DNA from: Candidatus Bathyarchaeota archaeon
GTDB lineage: Archaea > Thermoproteota > Bathyarchaeia > JAPDIZ01
Reading direction: 5' to 3'
DNA: 64,000 bases
Assembly (NCBI GenBank): GCA_029259355.1
Contig: JAPDIZ010000008.1
Location: forward strand, 42,274-106,273
Positions within the stretch are counted from its first letter, which is position 1. Every line of letters begins with the position of its first letter. Position numbers and translations under genes: made by a program. Of this stretch, positions 26,240 through 35,304 are shown in pieces. The notes under the pieces were generated by a model, which was not told the DNA's origin, did no database searches, and saw only the letters and a list, made by a program, of their open reading frames with translations.

Positions 26240-26683
26240 AGGCGAGGCGTAGAGCTTCGAGCCAGTAGCCAATTTTCTGCGCAGCCTTTATCACGAGAAG
26301 CAGCAGAAAGGACTGGATCCACGGGTGTATCCGGGAGATGGTGAAGCGCCTAAACTCCCTATCCCTAAGCCGAAGGATATCGAGGTAGTGGTGGGTATGT
26401 GAGAGCGCTTTGAGACTTCTGCGTACCTGACGTTCTTTGCTCAAACCTCTCTGAGGCTGCTGGGCTCGTGGTGGAACACTGAGCGCGGCAAAACCTCAAC
26501 TCTTCTCAAAAAACCCTTGTAGGCTTCATAGTATATTATGGCGTGGTTGTGGTGAACAACTCTCGTAACAACCGATTTTGGTATGGCTTTGAATGCCTTC
26601 TCCAAAACCCACCTCTTGACGTATCTAGCCGAGTTCTTGGTGGATATGACGGCTGAAACGAGGGGCTTTCTAGCATCTGCCGT
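26229..26683 (-). pseudogene. Remnant of a family 2 glycosyltransferase
   Basis: Directly after the GT4 stop the same frame continues as ARKPLVSAVISTKNSARY, the start of a GT2 catalytic domain. It then jumps to a C-terminal region (YYEAYKGFLRRVEVLPRSVF, ending SLREV and a TGA). The next frame gives RSLKALSHTHHYLDIL and a membrane helix (IQSFLLLLVIKAAQKIGYWL). About 150 residues of the catalytic core, including the DXD site, are missing. The internal deletion plus stop plus frameshift mark a true pseudogene, probably once co-transcribed with the GT4 gene. Confidence 0.6.
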
Positions 26684-27790
26684 CTACCAACACCCCTCTG
26701 CTAGCTCCTGCTCCACCTTTCGATACACTCGAAGAGTTTCCTCAGCAGCTCTTTGCCAAGAAAACTGCTTAGCTCGCTCAACTCCTCTTCGGCTAAGTTC
26801 CTCTCTCAAGCCTTCGTCGGTCAGTATTCTGCGCACGGCTTCTGCGAAGCCGTTAACGTTCCATGGGTCTATGAGGATGCCCACATCCCCCACAACCTCT
26901 GGTAGAGCGCTTTTGTTAGACGCTATCACGGGGCATCCGCAAGCCATAGCCTCTAGCGCTGTTAGCCCAAAGCCTTCGCAGATGGATGGGAGGACGAAGC
27001 ACTCAGCGTGTGAGTAGTATGCTGGAAGCTCGTCGGTGGGCACGTAGTCTACGAAAACCACGTAATCCTCGATTCCCAAGCGGTGTACGAGCTCGAGTGT
27101 AGGTTTTCTGAAGTCGGCTTCGCATCCTCCAGCCTTCCCAACCTTGACGAGCTTGAGGTCGCTGAAGCAGCTGCTTTCCTTAACCTTCTTGAAGGCTTCG
27201 AACAGAGTTCGCAGGTTTTTCCTCGGGTGTTCGGATCCCACGTATAGGATGTAGGGTTCGTCGATGGGTCTGCTTCTGCGCGATGGCTTGAAGACGCTGT
27301 GGTCAACGCCTTCGTACACCACGTCGATCCTGCTCCCGGGTATGCCTAGGTACTTGACGAGCGATTTCTTAGCGTAGCGTGAAGTAGCTATTATTCTGTG
27401 TGCTTTGGCTACGCCTTTGTAGTCTAGGCTTAGGTAGAGCCTATCCCTTGCGTTGGGCCTGTGGATGAACGCCCCCGAGTCTATCATGTCGAAGTACCTG
27501 ATGAGGTCGTGGACGGTTATCACGTAAGGTGTTTTGAGGAAGACTCCGTAGCGACCCATGTGGTGGTTGGGTAAGTGGATAACGTCTCCAACTCTGCTCA
27601 GCTCTCTTACAAACTCCGTGTCCATCTTGATGGACTTAATCGCTTGTTGGGAAAACCAGCTGATGTTGAACAGCTCAGCTGACTCTTGGTAGATGTTTGT
27701 GTAGACCTTTGGGACGTTGAGGTGCTCAGCCAGCTTCTGCGAGTAGAGGTCCATCGATCCGTGGCCCATGGTGACTACGAGCGTCACCAT
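26684..27790 (-). CDS. Glycosyltransferase family 4
   Basis: GT-B fold retaining glycosyltransferase, likely acting on cell-surface glycans or glycoprotein N-glycans. The donor-binding half is complete: ILYVGSEHPRKNLRTLFEA, PSICEGFGLTALEAMACGCP with the EX7E motif, and SALPEVVGDVGILIDPWN. The N-terminus is MVTLVVTMGHGSMDLYSQ. The ATG is preceded by GGAGGGTGG at good spacing; a GTG nine bases earlier is less likely. A decayed GT2 follows. Confidence 0.9.
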   Translation of the reverse strand: MVTLVVTMGHGSMDLYSQKLAEHLNVPKVYTNIYQESAELFNISWFSQQAIKSIKMDTEFVRELSRVGDVIHLPNHHMGRYGVFLKTPYVITVHDLIRYFDMIDSGAFIHRPNARDRLYLSLDYKGVAKAHRIIATSRYAKKSLVKYLGIPGSRIDVVYEGVDHSVFKPSRRSRPIDEPYILYVGSEHPRKNLRTLFEAFKKVKESSCFSDLKLVKVGKAGGCEADFRKPTLELVHRLGIEDYVVFVDYVPTDELPAYYSHAECFVLPSICEGFGLTALEAMACGCPVIASNKSALPEVVGDVGILIDPWNVNGFAEAVRRILTDEGLREELSRRGVERAKQFSWQRAAEETLRVYRKVEQELAEGCW

Positions 27791-28024
27791 GGAGACCACC
27801 CTCCACCGTCGCTGTTAGGCGAAGAGAACCTCGCCAGAATATCGTCCTTTTCGCAATCAAGCAATTTTTTGCGATTGAAATCGAACAAAAACACCTATAA
27901 ATCCGTTTCTCGCGAAAAGGGCGGAAATCCTCCTCTTTTAACCACAAACCAGCGGAGAAGCACCGGGAGTGCGGCGCGTTTAGCTGAAAAAGGTTAAAGC
28001 GGTTTTGCCTTCGATAAGCATCTG

Positions 28025-29002
28025 GTGATTTGGTTGGCTAATGCATCGAAAGACCTCTTGTCCGCAGCTGAGGTAGTTGTCAAAAGCTGCTTAGCTGTCA
28101 AGCCCGGAGAATACTTCTTGATAATCACCGACACTGAAAAGCGCACCATAGCAGAAGCCATTTTCGAAGCTGGGCTCAAGCAAGGAGCGGAAGCGATGAT
28201 TGTGGTGATGAAGCCCAGAACCAGAAACGGCGAAGAACCTCCCAAACTCATAGCTGAGATGTGGAAGCACGCAGATGTCTACGTAGCTCCAACCAAGTAC
28301 AGCCTAACCCACACACAAGCTAGGAAGCAGGCCACCGAAAGAGGAGCTAGAGGAGCTACCATGCCTGGGATAACCGAGGACATGTTTGTGCGAACCATGG
28401 GGATAGACTACGAAGTAGTTAGGGAGTATGTGGAGAAGATGTACGAAGCGGTTAAGAACTGCAAAGAGGTTAGGGTTACCTCCCCAAGCGGAACAGATAT
28501 CACAATACCAAAGGGGAAACGATCCTTCTTCAAGGATACGGGCATCTACCACAACAAGGGAGATTTCGGAAACCTACCCGCTGGAGAAGTATACCTCGCA
28601 CCTCCAGAGGGAGAAGTGAGCGGGAGGATAGTGTTTGATGGTGCGGTGGCTGGAGTCGGAGTCCTCAAGAAACCAGTAGAGGTGGTTGTGGAAAGAGGCT
28701 ACGCAGTTGAGTTTAGGGGAGGCGGCGAAGCTGATGCGCTCAAGAAACTCTTGGAGAGCGTGGGCAAGCGAGAAGCCTTCAATCTAGCTGAGCTAGGGAT
28801 AGGGTGCAACCCAAGCGCGAAGATAACGGGCTACGTTCTTGAAGACGAGAAGGTCTTTGGGACAGTGCATATGGCGTTTGGCGACAACAGCACCATAGGA
28901 GGCGTAGTCCAAGCAGGCATACACATAGACGGAGTAATCACCGAGCCAACGCTTGAAGCCGATGGAAGGATCTTGATCAGAGATGGCAGGTGGCTCATTT
29001 AG
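28025..29002 (+). CDS. Aminopeptidase T-like protein (M29 family)
   Basis: Leucyl aminopeptidase of the M29/DUF2172-like archaeal group, 325 residues. N-terminal domain EVVVKSCLAVKPGEYFLIIT; C-terminal part NLPAGEVYLAPPEGEVSGRI, ELGIGCNPSAKITGYVLEDE and VHMAFGDNSTIGGVVQAGIHID, which supply the Glu, His and Asp ligands for two metal ions. The start is GTG. It is flanked by intergenic DNA on both sides and appears monocistronic. Confidence 0.88.
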   Translation: MIWLANASKDLLSAAEVVVKSCLAVKPGEYFLIITDTEKRTIAEAIFEAGLKQGAEAMIVVMKPRTRNGEEPPKLIAEMWKHADVYVAPTKYSLTHTQARKQATERGARGATMPGITEDMFVRTMGIDYEVVREYVEKMYEAVKNCKEVRVTSPSGTDITIPKGKRSFFKDTGIYHNKGDFGNLPAGEVYLAPPEGEVSGRIVFDGAVAGVGVLKKPVEVVVERGYAVEFRGGGEADALKKLLESVGKREAFNLAELGIGCNPSAKITGYVLEDEKVFGTVHMAFGDNSTIGGVVQAGIHIDGVITEPTLEADGRILIRDGRWLI

Positions 29003-29174
29003 CCAGAGGGGTTTGTATAAGAATCCTCCTTTTTTATAGCCTCCTTAACAACTTTGTTCAAATTCTTAAGAAATTCCCTTTTACACATGTAGAAGCTGTG
29101 GGAGGTTGGAAAATGGGGGTTTCTCGAAGCGTTCTTGGGTAAGCAGCTCAAAGGCGTTATGTCTTCACCCGAGC

Positions 29175-29932
29175 TTAGCTAAGCCCTAGCTTCTCCATAA
29201 TCTTCTCCCTAGAGAGTATCCAAACCAGCTTCTTCTTAGCTTCGTAGACATATATCAGGGGAGCTAGGTATTCGCGAGCTAAGTCGTATAGCGCGAGGCC
29301 AGCTGCTCTAGTGGCTGAGGTACAGTCAACTATGAGTATGTGGGTTTTTAGCAGCTCCAAAAGGTCTTCAAAGCCTTTTCCCTAACCGCCTCTACGTCGA
29401 TTATCTCCTCGTCGTAGCAGAGTATCTACGTGTACCCAAGCCCATCATCTCTCCAAGTCCCAAGTGCTTCGTAAGACGTTAGCACGTAGACCGCGCTTGG
29501 AGAAAGCCCTTCTCGAGAGAGGAGGTCGATAGTCACCTCAGGCTCAGGAGGTCTATTGGGAACCTTCTCCCCAAGCAACCCCAAGTAGGCTACCGGGATC
29601 GGCTTCTCCCCAGGGAATACGAAGCAAAGCGGGGTTTTGTAGACAAGAGAGTAGACACCCTTCGTCTCCCTAGCCACTACACCAACTCTCTCAAGCCTGT
29701 TTAGGTGGTGGATGAGCGTAGAGCCTCTTACGCCAGAAGCCTTCTCTATGTCGGAGAAGCGAGCCACGCCTCCAAGCCTAGCCAGAGCCTCCACAACCCT
29801 CTTCCCATTAACCTGCCTAAAAGCCTCTGCGTAGTCGGGTGGGCTGCGCAACATAGACACCAACAAATCGGTTACAAATTTGCAAAATAAGGCTAACCTA
29901 TGGCGCTTCTTTCGCTGCTCAGCTACTGGCAT
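29175..29932 (-). pseudogene. wHTH-CARF regulator, broken by TAG and a frameshift
   Basis: The first 168 residues are open: a winged helix (KRVVEALARLGGVARFSDIE, RGSTLIHHLNRLERVGVV) followed by the start of a Rossmann CARF domain (PEVTIDLLSREGLSPSAVYV). A TAG stands where GAG (Glu) would keep the frame, then ILCYDEEIIDVEAVREKA. One missing base near 29365 shifts into LELLKTHILIVDCTSATRAA, which matches the CARF ligand strand (normally D-T-G-G-T-K). With both lesions undone the protein has about 250 residues. CARF proteins sense cyclic oligoadenylate or regulate CRISPR loci. Domain order is the reverse of Csa3. Confidence 0.6.
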
Positions 29933-29965
29933 TTCCTCAGCTTAGGCTTGGAAAGATGGTTCTTG

Positions 29966-30765
29966 ATGAATCGCGCAGTTACGCAGATAGACATACTTAA
30001 TGGTCATGTGATAGATTGCGTCGAGAATCGGTGGTTGCCGTTAAGGAGAATAGTTTCGCTGGAGATACATGACTTTAGGGGCATACCTCACCTGAGAATA
30101 GATGAGTTGGGAAGGATCAACATCCTAGTTGGTAGAAACAGAACTTGCAAGTCGAGCATACTAGAAGCTGTTACGCTATCAGCTTCTGCTCCATCTTTTC
30201 AAGATGCTTTGGGAATCGATGTCTTGAGCTAGATAGTTGCTAAAAGAGGAGAGCTCTTCTCCGAAAACCTTGTCCACCTGATCAGGATTGGCTGAGACAA
30301 GGCTGTGGTTAAGCTACTAGTAGGCGAGGAAGAGGCTGCTCTAGAGCTTCTTCGCAGCAAACTGCTTCTGCCAAGCGATCTCGAGGAGGTAGCTGAAGAG
30401 CTTGAAAACCGAGCAAAGCAGATGGTTGCTGCGAAGAGAAGCTTCGAAGCGCTCGTGGGCATGCTTGAGACCATTATAGCGACCCCACGTACCCATGCAG
30501 CTACCTACGCCACATCGTAAGAGGCCCTCGAGTGGGGATCTCCCTTAGAGAGGAGCCAGTTCTTCATATCAACCCACAGCCTAGACCTAGTGCAGAGCTT
30601 GCTCGAAAGCGCTGAAGCAGCTGGCTTAGAAGAACAGTTTTGATCGTTTACCTCCAGCGCACCGATAAAAAGCTTTGTAGCAGACCTAAAAGACCATGCA
30701 AAAGCGAAAGAAGAGCTGGAGGAGCTGAGAATAGACCTAAGGGGGGACGTAGGTGTGGGTAGGGC
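29966..30765 (+). pseudogene. Decayed AAA family ATPase (AAA_15/AAA_21 type)
   Basis: The N-terminus reads LRRIVSLEIHDFRGIPHLRI, then ILVGRNRTCKSSILEAV, a P-loop whose GAGKS has become RTCKS. After a stop, a fragment EEVAEELENRAKQMVAAKRS remains. In another frame, RSQFFISTHSLDLVQSLLES is the His-switch region of this family, and KEELEELRIDLRG resembles its tail. Walker B is missing. Several stops and shifts and a large deletion make it non-functional. Such ATPases often serve in defence. Confidence 0.65.
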
Positions 30766-30939
30766 TGGCCTGCGCAGAGGGAAAGAGAGACCTGCTATTC
30801 TTCTCAAAAGCGTTTGCTGAGGAAATGGATCTATTTCCCACCTAGAGGTGGGATTACAAAGAAGTTCTCCTCTGCGCACGCATGAATATAATCAAGAATT
30901 TTCTGTGAATACCCTTGAGAGGAGCTGCATCCTGCTCAA

Positions 30940-31452
30940 AAGGGAGCGTGCTAGAGTTCTCTTGTTGTATTTTCTACCTCTTTGTGACATGAAAACTAAA
31001 CCTTACTTATTAACACCATAATTCCAACATTTCTTTCAATTTGGAATGTAGGAACACAACCCTTTCCTTTTCTCCCTTTGCAGTCTTTATGTGAATTACA
31101 TCTCTATCAAATCTATATTACTGCCTATTTCTTCTCTGCTTAATACCAAAGGTAGTTTCAAATTCTTCTTAGCCAATGGTAGCTTCTTGTCAAATTTCTC
31201 ATTAAGCATGTTTTCGTAGAAGAATTTCAAAGCAAAATAAACACCTCTCATGGTTAATCTGTTTTTATTTGAGTAAGAAAGCAAGAATTCTCTGGATGTC
31301 TTTCCAGATTTCAAAAATCTTTTCACAACTAAGATGTAAGCTTTACCTGTTTGGTAAGAATACTTCCTTAGCTTTATTTCTTCTATGAGTTTGCCTATCA
31401 ATTCATATCGTTCTTGTGACGTAAGCTTTTTAACATTCAAACTCATAAACAA
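30940..31452 (-). pseudogene. Tyrosine recombinase, N-terminal and central portion
   Basis: AT-rich. The first 118 codons give the core-binding domain (YSYQTGKAYILVVKRFLKSG, LTMRGVYFALKFFYENML, LPLVLSREEIG). After a stop, another frame gives HIKTAKGEKERVVFLHSKLK, the beta-hairpin with the catalytic lysine, and then LVFMSQRGRKYNKRTLA. The box I arginine segment (normally TGLR) is deleted. The sequence ends exactly where the fragment at 48.7 kb on the opposite strand continues ([20 protein letters not shown]). The gene faces away from the cassette carrying a methyltransferase-like gene. Confidence 0.75.
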
Positions 31453-31533
31453 AGGTATGGCTACAAGAGTTATAAAAGTTCACTTTAACTCCCATTTAAG
31501 AGATTATACGAATAAAAAGTGCGTGAAATACTC

Positions 31534-31555
31534 GTTAAGTGAAATGCCCAAGCCC
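31534..31555 (+). repeat. Cassette left-boundary repeat, copy 1
   Basis: A 22-base sequence beginning GTTAAGTGAAA and ending GCCCAAGCCC, 21 of 22 identical to the one at 48968-48989. GTTAAGT fits the integron core GTTRRRY. The GCCCAAGCC part is the reverse complement of the GGCTTGGGC-like start of the right-boundary repeats. It lies between the recombinase fragment and the start of the methyltransferase-like gene. Confidence 0.7.
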
Positions 31556-31586
31556 GCAAAATTAAAAGTCAGGAGGAATGGAAATT

Positions 31587-32087
31587 ATGCATAAGAAAAG
31601 TATTGGTCACTTAATTGGTCACATAGCATATATTGCTTTATATGGAGTATTGATAGTATCTACCATTTTTCTTTACAATTCTGCTAATTTAGCGATATTA
31701 CTATATGCAGGATGGATAATCTTGGTATTTGGAATTATTTTTCTGTTGTGGTCAAGCAAATCACGAAAGGAAGGGCACGTAGAAGAAGATATTAGCAGGG
31801 GAGCTCTTGTCGAAAGTGGAATGTATGCCTTTGTTCGCCATCCTGAATTCTTGGGACATATATTGATAATTTTTGCGCTGATTATTATTTCACAGCACTG
31901 GATCAGCTTGATTGTTGGCGCAATCTTAATTGTTTTACTGTGTCTTGCCATGATAGAAGAAGAAAAGAGAAACATAGAAAAGTTTGGCAATGCATACAGG
32001 GATTATATGAAGAGAGTTCCGAGAATAAATTTAATAGCCGGAATTATTAAGCAGATACATAGCAAGAGAGAAAATAAAGATGGGTGA
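31587..32087 (+). CDS. Isoprenylcysteine/phospholipid methyltransferase-like membrane protein (cassette gene)
   Basis: About 166 residues with four or five transmembrane helices and the ICMT/PEMT signature GMYAFVRHPEFLGHILIIFA followed by EEEKRNIEKFGNAYRDYMKR, the S-adenosylmethionine site. The substrate may be a lipid or prenylated molecule. The gene is much richer in A+T than its surroundings, with many AAA, ATA and TTA codons, so it is foreign. AGGAGG lies ten bases before the ATG at 31587, which is why I prefer it to 31578. It has no promoter of its own that I can see, like an integron cassette. Confidence 0.85.
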   Translation: MHKKSIGHLIGHIAYIALYGVLIVSTIFLYNSANLAILLYAGWIILVFGIIFLLWSSKSRKEGHVEEDISRGALVESGMYAFVRHPEFLGHILIIFALIIISQHWISLIVGAILIVLLCLAMIEEEKRNIEKFGNAYRDYMKRVPRINLIAGIIKQIHSKRENKDG

Positions 32088-32097
32088 TAAACGAGCT

Positions 32098-32132
32098 GGC
32101 TTGGACGCTTTGCGGTGCTTCGCACCTTGCCC
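32098..32132 (+). repeat. Cassette right-boundary hairpin repeat, copy 1
   Basis: Begins GGCTTGG and contains CTTTGCGGTG, then CTTCGCACCTTGC. The stem GGTGC/GCACC around TTC is replaced by GGTGT/ACACC in the copy at 49412, a compensatory change that keeps the hairpin. It starts ten bases after the methyltransferase-like stop. Confidence 0.7.
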
Positions 32133-32142
32133 TTCGAGTCAA

Positions 32143-32225
32143 TTAACAGGTGGATATGTAGTTCGCTTACGCTCGCCCAAATTTCGCCTTGCGAGCAAAC
32201 TTCACATATCCCCGAAACGTTATAC
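32143..32225 (+). repeat. Imperfect inverted repeat resembling an attC site
   Basis: GGATATGT (32152) pairs with ACATATCC (32204), and GTTCGC with GCGAGCAAAC-like sequence further in, around a short centre. The outer ends are AAC on the left and CGTTATAC on the right, close to the AAC...GTTRRRY ends of integron attC sites (fifth core base is T, not a purine). It follows the right-boundary hairpin directly and belongs to the cassette end. Confidence 0.5.
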
Positions 32226-32311
32226 CAACAATAAGTTAACAGAACCCTTCAAAAAGTGTGTGGTGTGTTTTCAAACGAAGCGAGGTGAAGATGCCTCTAT
32301 TCAAGGGAGGT

Positions 32312-32725
32312 TCAGAGCTCGCTGCTCAAGATCTTCTCTAAAACCAGCATCTTGGTGCTGAGCATCTGCTTGATTTGCTTCGAAACCTCTGGAAAGCGCT
32401 TTTCGAAGAGCTCGTTGGGCTCCCAACAGCTGTTTACACAGAGCCTAAACCTACTGCCTCCCTTCTCTGAGACGTACTTGGCTCCGCACATATCCACCCA
32501 GCGCTCAAGCTTCCTGCACCAAACCTTGTTTCCGAAGAACCCCCTGTACCTATCCCAGTGCGCACACGTCAGGCACTCTATCCAAGCCAGCAAAACAGGT
32601 TCGTGTGGAATGAAGTGGGTGCACTTCGAAGGCTTTCGGCTGTAGACAGCGCACCTACCGTCGCTGAAGCGAACCAACCCACACCTCTCACACTCAGGAA
32701 ACCACGGCCAACTCAACACACCCAC
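32312..32725 (-). CDS. Uncharacterised cysteine-rich protein
   Basis: A 137-residue protein with about eleven cysteines in pairs (CERC, CLTCAHW, WCRKL, CVNSC), probably binding zinc or an Fe-S cluster. Several aromatic and histidine residues lie near them (KCTHFIPHEP). The C-terminus is helical. No family recognised. Base composition is of the host type, unlike the cassette just left of it. Confidence 0.6.
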   Translation of the reverse strand: MGVLSWPWFPECERCGLVRFSDGRCAVYSRKPSKCTHFIPHEPVLLAWIECLTCAHWDRYRGFFGNKVWCRKLERWVDMCGAKYVSEKGGSRFRLCVNSCWEPNELFEKRFPEVSKQIKQMLSTKMLVLEKILSSEL

Positions 32726-33090
32726 CCGCTATATTGCGAAAACAAATGACCAAAAACGCGCGGAGAAGAAGTCGAAAATCAGAGATAGGGCAAAAGGGCT
32801 TTGCAGAAGCTCGCTGACTTAAAAACTGCTAAAACCGCTTAATATCCCTTTCCCAAACACCGCTCCAGCAAAACTCTTTTCGCGCAATGGCTCATCGAAA
32901 GCCTCTAAACAGCTTAGCCAGCGCATCCAAACCCATCAGCCGAGAAACCACTGGCAGAAGGCCTTCTACGAACAGTGCAGCGAAGCTTAGTAGACCGTGA
33001 TGCCAGCTTCTTCACAAAGCGAAGATGGATCAACTCGAGACGAAGTCTGTTTGCTTAAGCAGGTGATTGGGTGGGTTTTGCTGTTGATGG
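32726..33090. other. Intergenic stretch with a C-terminal gene fragment
   Basis: No intact gene. On the minus strand an open frame with no start, about 32890-33005, reads LLSFAALFVEGLLPVVSRLM and ends LAKLFRGFR, like the tail of a lost protein. I recognise no family. No RNA gene or repeat seen. Confidence 0.3.
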
Positions 33091-33471
33091 CTAGGGTTTG
33101 AAGACTCCTTTTTTGCGGAGGAGGGTGTAGACCCATCTCTCCTTTTGCTCATACTCCTCCTTCTCTATTCCTAGAGCGGCTAGAGCTATGTCTCGCCAAG
33201 GACACTTTTTGTATAGTCCGCAGCAGTAGGCTATGTTCAACCAGCAGGTTATCTCCATAGCTTTCTCCACATCCTCGAGCGTCAGCATCTCCCCACGCTC
33301 TCTCTTCTTGGCTATGGGTATGCAGTTCTCCCTAGCCACCCTCATCTTCTCCTCAATCCTCTTCCTAAGCTCTTCAGAAACCTCTTCGCTAGACAAAAAC
33401 CTCTCCAAATCCTCGAGGATCTCTCTTATCCTTCTGGAACCGCTCACCAGCCCAAACCCCATGTACTGCAC
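33091..33471 (-). CDS. Uncharacterised helical protein with cysteines
   Basis: 126 residues, strongly charged and helical (RRIREILEDLERFLSSEEVS, RERGEMLTLEDVEKAMEIT), with a central cluster CWLNIAYCCGLYKKCPWRDI whose four cysteines could bind metal. No family recognised. It lies between the Cys-rich protein and the HEPN/nucleotidyltransferase loci, transcribed leftward. Confidence 0.6.
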   Translation of the reverse strand: MQYMGFGLVSGSRRIREILEDLERFLSSEEVSEELRKRIEEKMRVARENCIPIAKKRERGEMLTLEDVEKAMEITCWLNIAYCCGLYKKCPWRDIALAALGIEKEEYEQKERWVYTLLRKKGVFKP

Positions 33472-33565
33472 TCACATCCCCCAACCGCGAGGTACATCTA
33501 AGGTATTTGCGTCGGCTCGACTGCGAACCCTTAAACACCGCAGCCTATATCTTCTTGAGGGTGAG

Positions 33566-33964
33566 TTAGGGAAGCTTTGCTTGTTTCCTAAGCGTTTCGA
33601 GCAGATTTCCGTGGATTTCGCAGCCGCTCTGTATGGCGTCGGCTACAAAGGGGTTTTTGTCCACGTTTTCCAAAACCTCTTCTAGCGAGAAGACGGTTAC
33701 TTCGACATCTACGTCTTCAACCGCTTTTAGCACAAACCTGTTCTCTTTACTGGGCGACTCCTCTGTTATGACCAAGAGGTCTATGTCGCTTAGCCCTCGC
33801 ACAAACCTAGACTTAGCCGCAGACCCAGCTAAGATGATGGAGATGGGTTTGTGTTTCTCCAAAATCTCCTGAACCACGGCTTCGAGTTCTTTGACCAAGT
33901 CTCTTGTGCTCGGCTCATCCAGTGCTTTCCTCAACTTCTCTCTCCACAAACTCAAGTATCTCAC
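33566..33964 (-). CDS. MNT-type nucleotidyltransferase antitoxin, locus 1
   Basis: Minimal nucleotidyltransferase with the motif GSAAKSRFVRGLSDIDLLVI and a later acidic strand (VDVEVTVFS). In characterised HEPN-MNT pairs the MNT protein adds nucleotides to the HEPN RNase and silences it. The start is uncertain: a GTG is used here. A CTG overlapping the HEPN stop (CTGGATGA), or a TTG seven codons later, would avoid the 50-base overlap. It follows its HEPN partner. Confidence 0.8.
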   Translation of the reverse strand: MRYLSLWREKLRKALDEPSTRDLVKELEAVVQEILEKHKPISIILAGSAAKSRFVRGLSDIDLLVITEESPSKENRFVLKAVEDVDVEVTVFSLEEVLENVDKNPFVADAIQSGCEIHGNLLETLRKQAKLP

Positions 33965-34322
33965 CCGCGTACTCAATCGCTTTTTTGGCGTCTTCTTCGG
34001 TGTAGTGTTTGTGTGGAGCTCCGCTTGGCCAAGCATTTGGGTATCTAGTGGGTATGAAGAATCTATCGAGGTAGCTGGCTTTTCGCATTAGGTCATCGGA
34101 TACTTGGGCAAAGCTTGATGCCTCCTCCAAGAGCTTTGATACGCTGTGTATTGGGCGGTAGTGCCTCAGCTTCTTCATCAAAAGCGCTTTTAGAGCTTTT
34201 TCGCATGCTTGGTGGGAGAAGAAAGCTGCTTTGCTATACCTCCTCAGCTTATACAGGTCTTGTGCCGTGGAGTAGTCGTCTAAAGCCTCCTCAAGCCAGT
34301 CTACGTACCTATCGAAGCTCAT
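33915..34322 (-). CDS. HEPN-domain protein, locus 1
   Basis: COG2250/COG1895-type HEPN protein: SFDRYVDWLEEALDDYSTAQ, FFSHQACEKALKALL and the conserved FIPTRYPNAWPSGAPH, then TEEDAKKAIEYA. Four-helix fold, RNase toxin in studied pairs. The ATG (MSFDRYVDW) is chosen; an upstream in-frame start adds 20 unusual residues. Its stop overlaps the nucleotidyltransferase gene. Confidence 0.82.
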   Translation of the reverse strand: MSFDRYVDWLEEALDDYSTAQDLYKLRRYSKAAFFSHQACEKALKALLMKKLRHYRPIHSVSKLLEEASSFAQVSDDLMRKASYLDRFFIPTRYPNAWPSGAPHKHYTEEDAKKAIEYAGEILEFVEREVEESTG

Positions 34323-34378
34323 GAAATCACTATCCCAACTAGCCTTTTTTAAGCCTAAAACGCTTTTCCCAACCACAC

Positions 34379-34837
34379 TCATCGACTGCTGCGTAGGCTC
34401 TCAGCACCATCGAATCTGCTGGGTTTTTGGCTGGTGGGTATCCAAACCCCTCCTTTCTTGGTGTACGTAGAAGCAGCTCTCTTCCTAAGCTCTCTAATCC
34501 TAGGAGACTCCTTGAGAGCAACCCCATCTATTAACGCGTTGAGCGCCAAGGAATTGGCTTTCTCCACCATATTCTTCAGCTCTTCGTAGGTGTAGCCAAG
34601 GGGCTCCACCCTCTTCTCAGCAAGATTCATCAAGACGAGGATTCTGTCAGCGATCCCCAGCTCAGCAAAGGAATCCGAAACCACCAACACGTCTACGTCG
34701 CTCCAAACACCCTCCAACCCCTTGGCAAACGATCCATAGACCAGTACAGCCTCCAGCGGCCCAAACACCTCTTCAACTCGCTTAACAAACTCCTCTAGCT
34801 CTCTAGGCCAAGCTCTCTCAGCTTCTCCACCACCCAA
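34379..34837 (-). CDS. MNT-type nucleotidyltransferase, locus 2
   Basis: 152 residues with GSFAKGLEGVWSDVDVLVVS and a helical C-terminal part. A TTG start lies inside the preceding HEPN gene (about 40-base overlap). The C-terminal end (IPTSQKPSRFDGAESLRSSR) is longer than usual and may run past the original stop. The partner HEPN gene is frameshifted, so the pair's activity is doubtful. Confidence 0.75.
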   Translation of the reverse strand: MGGGEAERAWPRELEEFVKRVEEVFGPLEAVLVYGSFAKGLEGVWSDVDVLVVSDSFAELGIADRILVLMNLAEKRVEPLGYTYEELKNMVEKANSLALNALIDGVALKESPRIRELRKRAASTYTKKGGVWIPTSQKPSRFDGAESLRSSR

Positions 34838-35210
34838 CTCATAATCGCCTCACAACACTCTATAGCCCTCTCAGAAGCTGCTTCGTCGTAGTACTGGCTT
34901 GGATAACCCGATTCGTAGACGTTGGGGTATCTAGCGGGGATAAAGTGCCTATCAAGCTCCCTCGCACAGCTCAGCATGTGCGACACCCGATACCTATCGC
35001 TTAGGGCTTGAAGAAGCTCCAAACACTACGACCCCAAGCACCACGCCCCAACCCATGCAACAAAGCCTTCACGGCTTTTTCAGCAGCTTGCTGCGCTTGA
35101 AAACAAGCCCATTCGTGATTTCCACAAGCTCTGCTATTCCTAGAAGCCTTAAGATCCCTCCTCGCTTGAGCCAACCACCTCCTAGCTTCTTCAAACCTAT
35201 CCACAATCAA
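34795..35210 (-). pseudogene. HEPN-domain protein, locus 2, frameshifted
   Basis: The first part reads ARRWLAQARRDLKASRNSRA and CFQAQQAAEKAVKALLHGLG, then stops soon after AWGRSVW. One base over, LELLQALSDRYRVSHML continues to FIPARYPNVYESGYPSQYYD and the end. One more T in the TTT near 35015 would join them. This is either a single-base mutation or a sequencing error in an otherwise complete HEPN gene. Confidence 0.7.
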
Positions 35211-35304
35211 GCACCGTCTACATCCAGCGCCCCAAGAAAGAAGACAACATCAGCTCTATTATGCATTCCCGCAACAAGTCCACCAAAACCAAGCATAAAA
35301 TCCT

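Noticed and set aside
29175..29932. Reading the CARF gene's TAG as pyrrolysine
   Set aside because: A separate frameshift is also needed in the same gene, and TAG ends many intact genes in the window; decay is the simpler reading.
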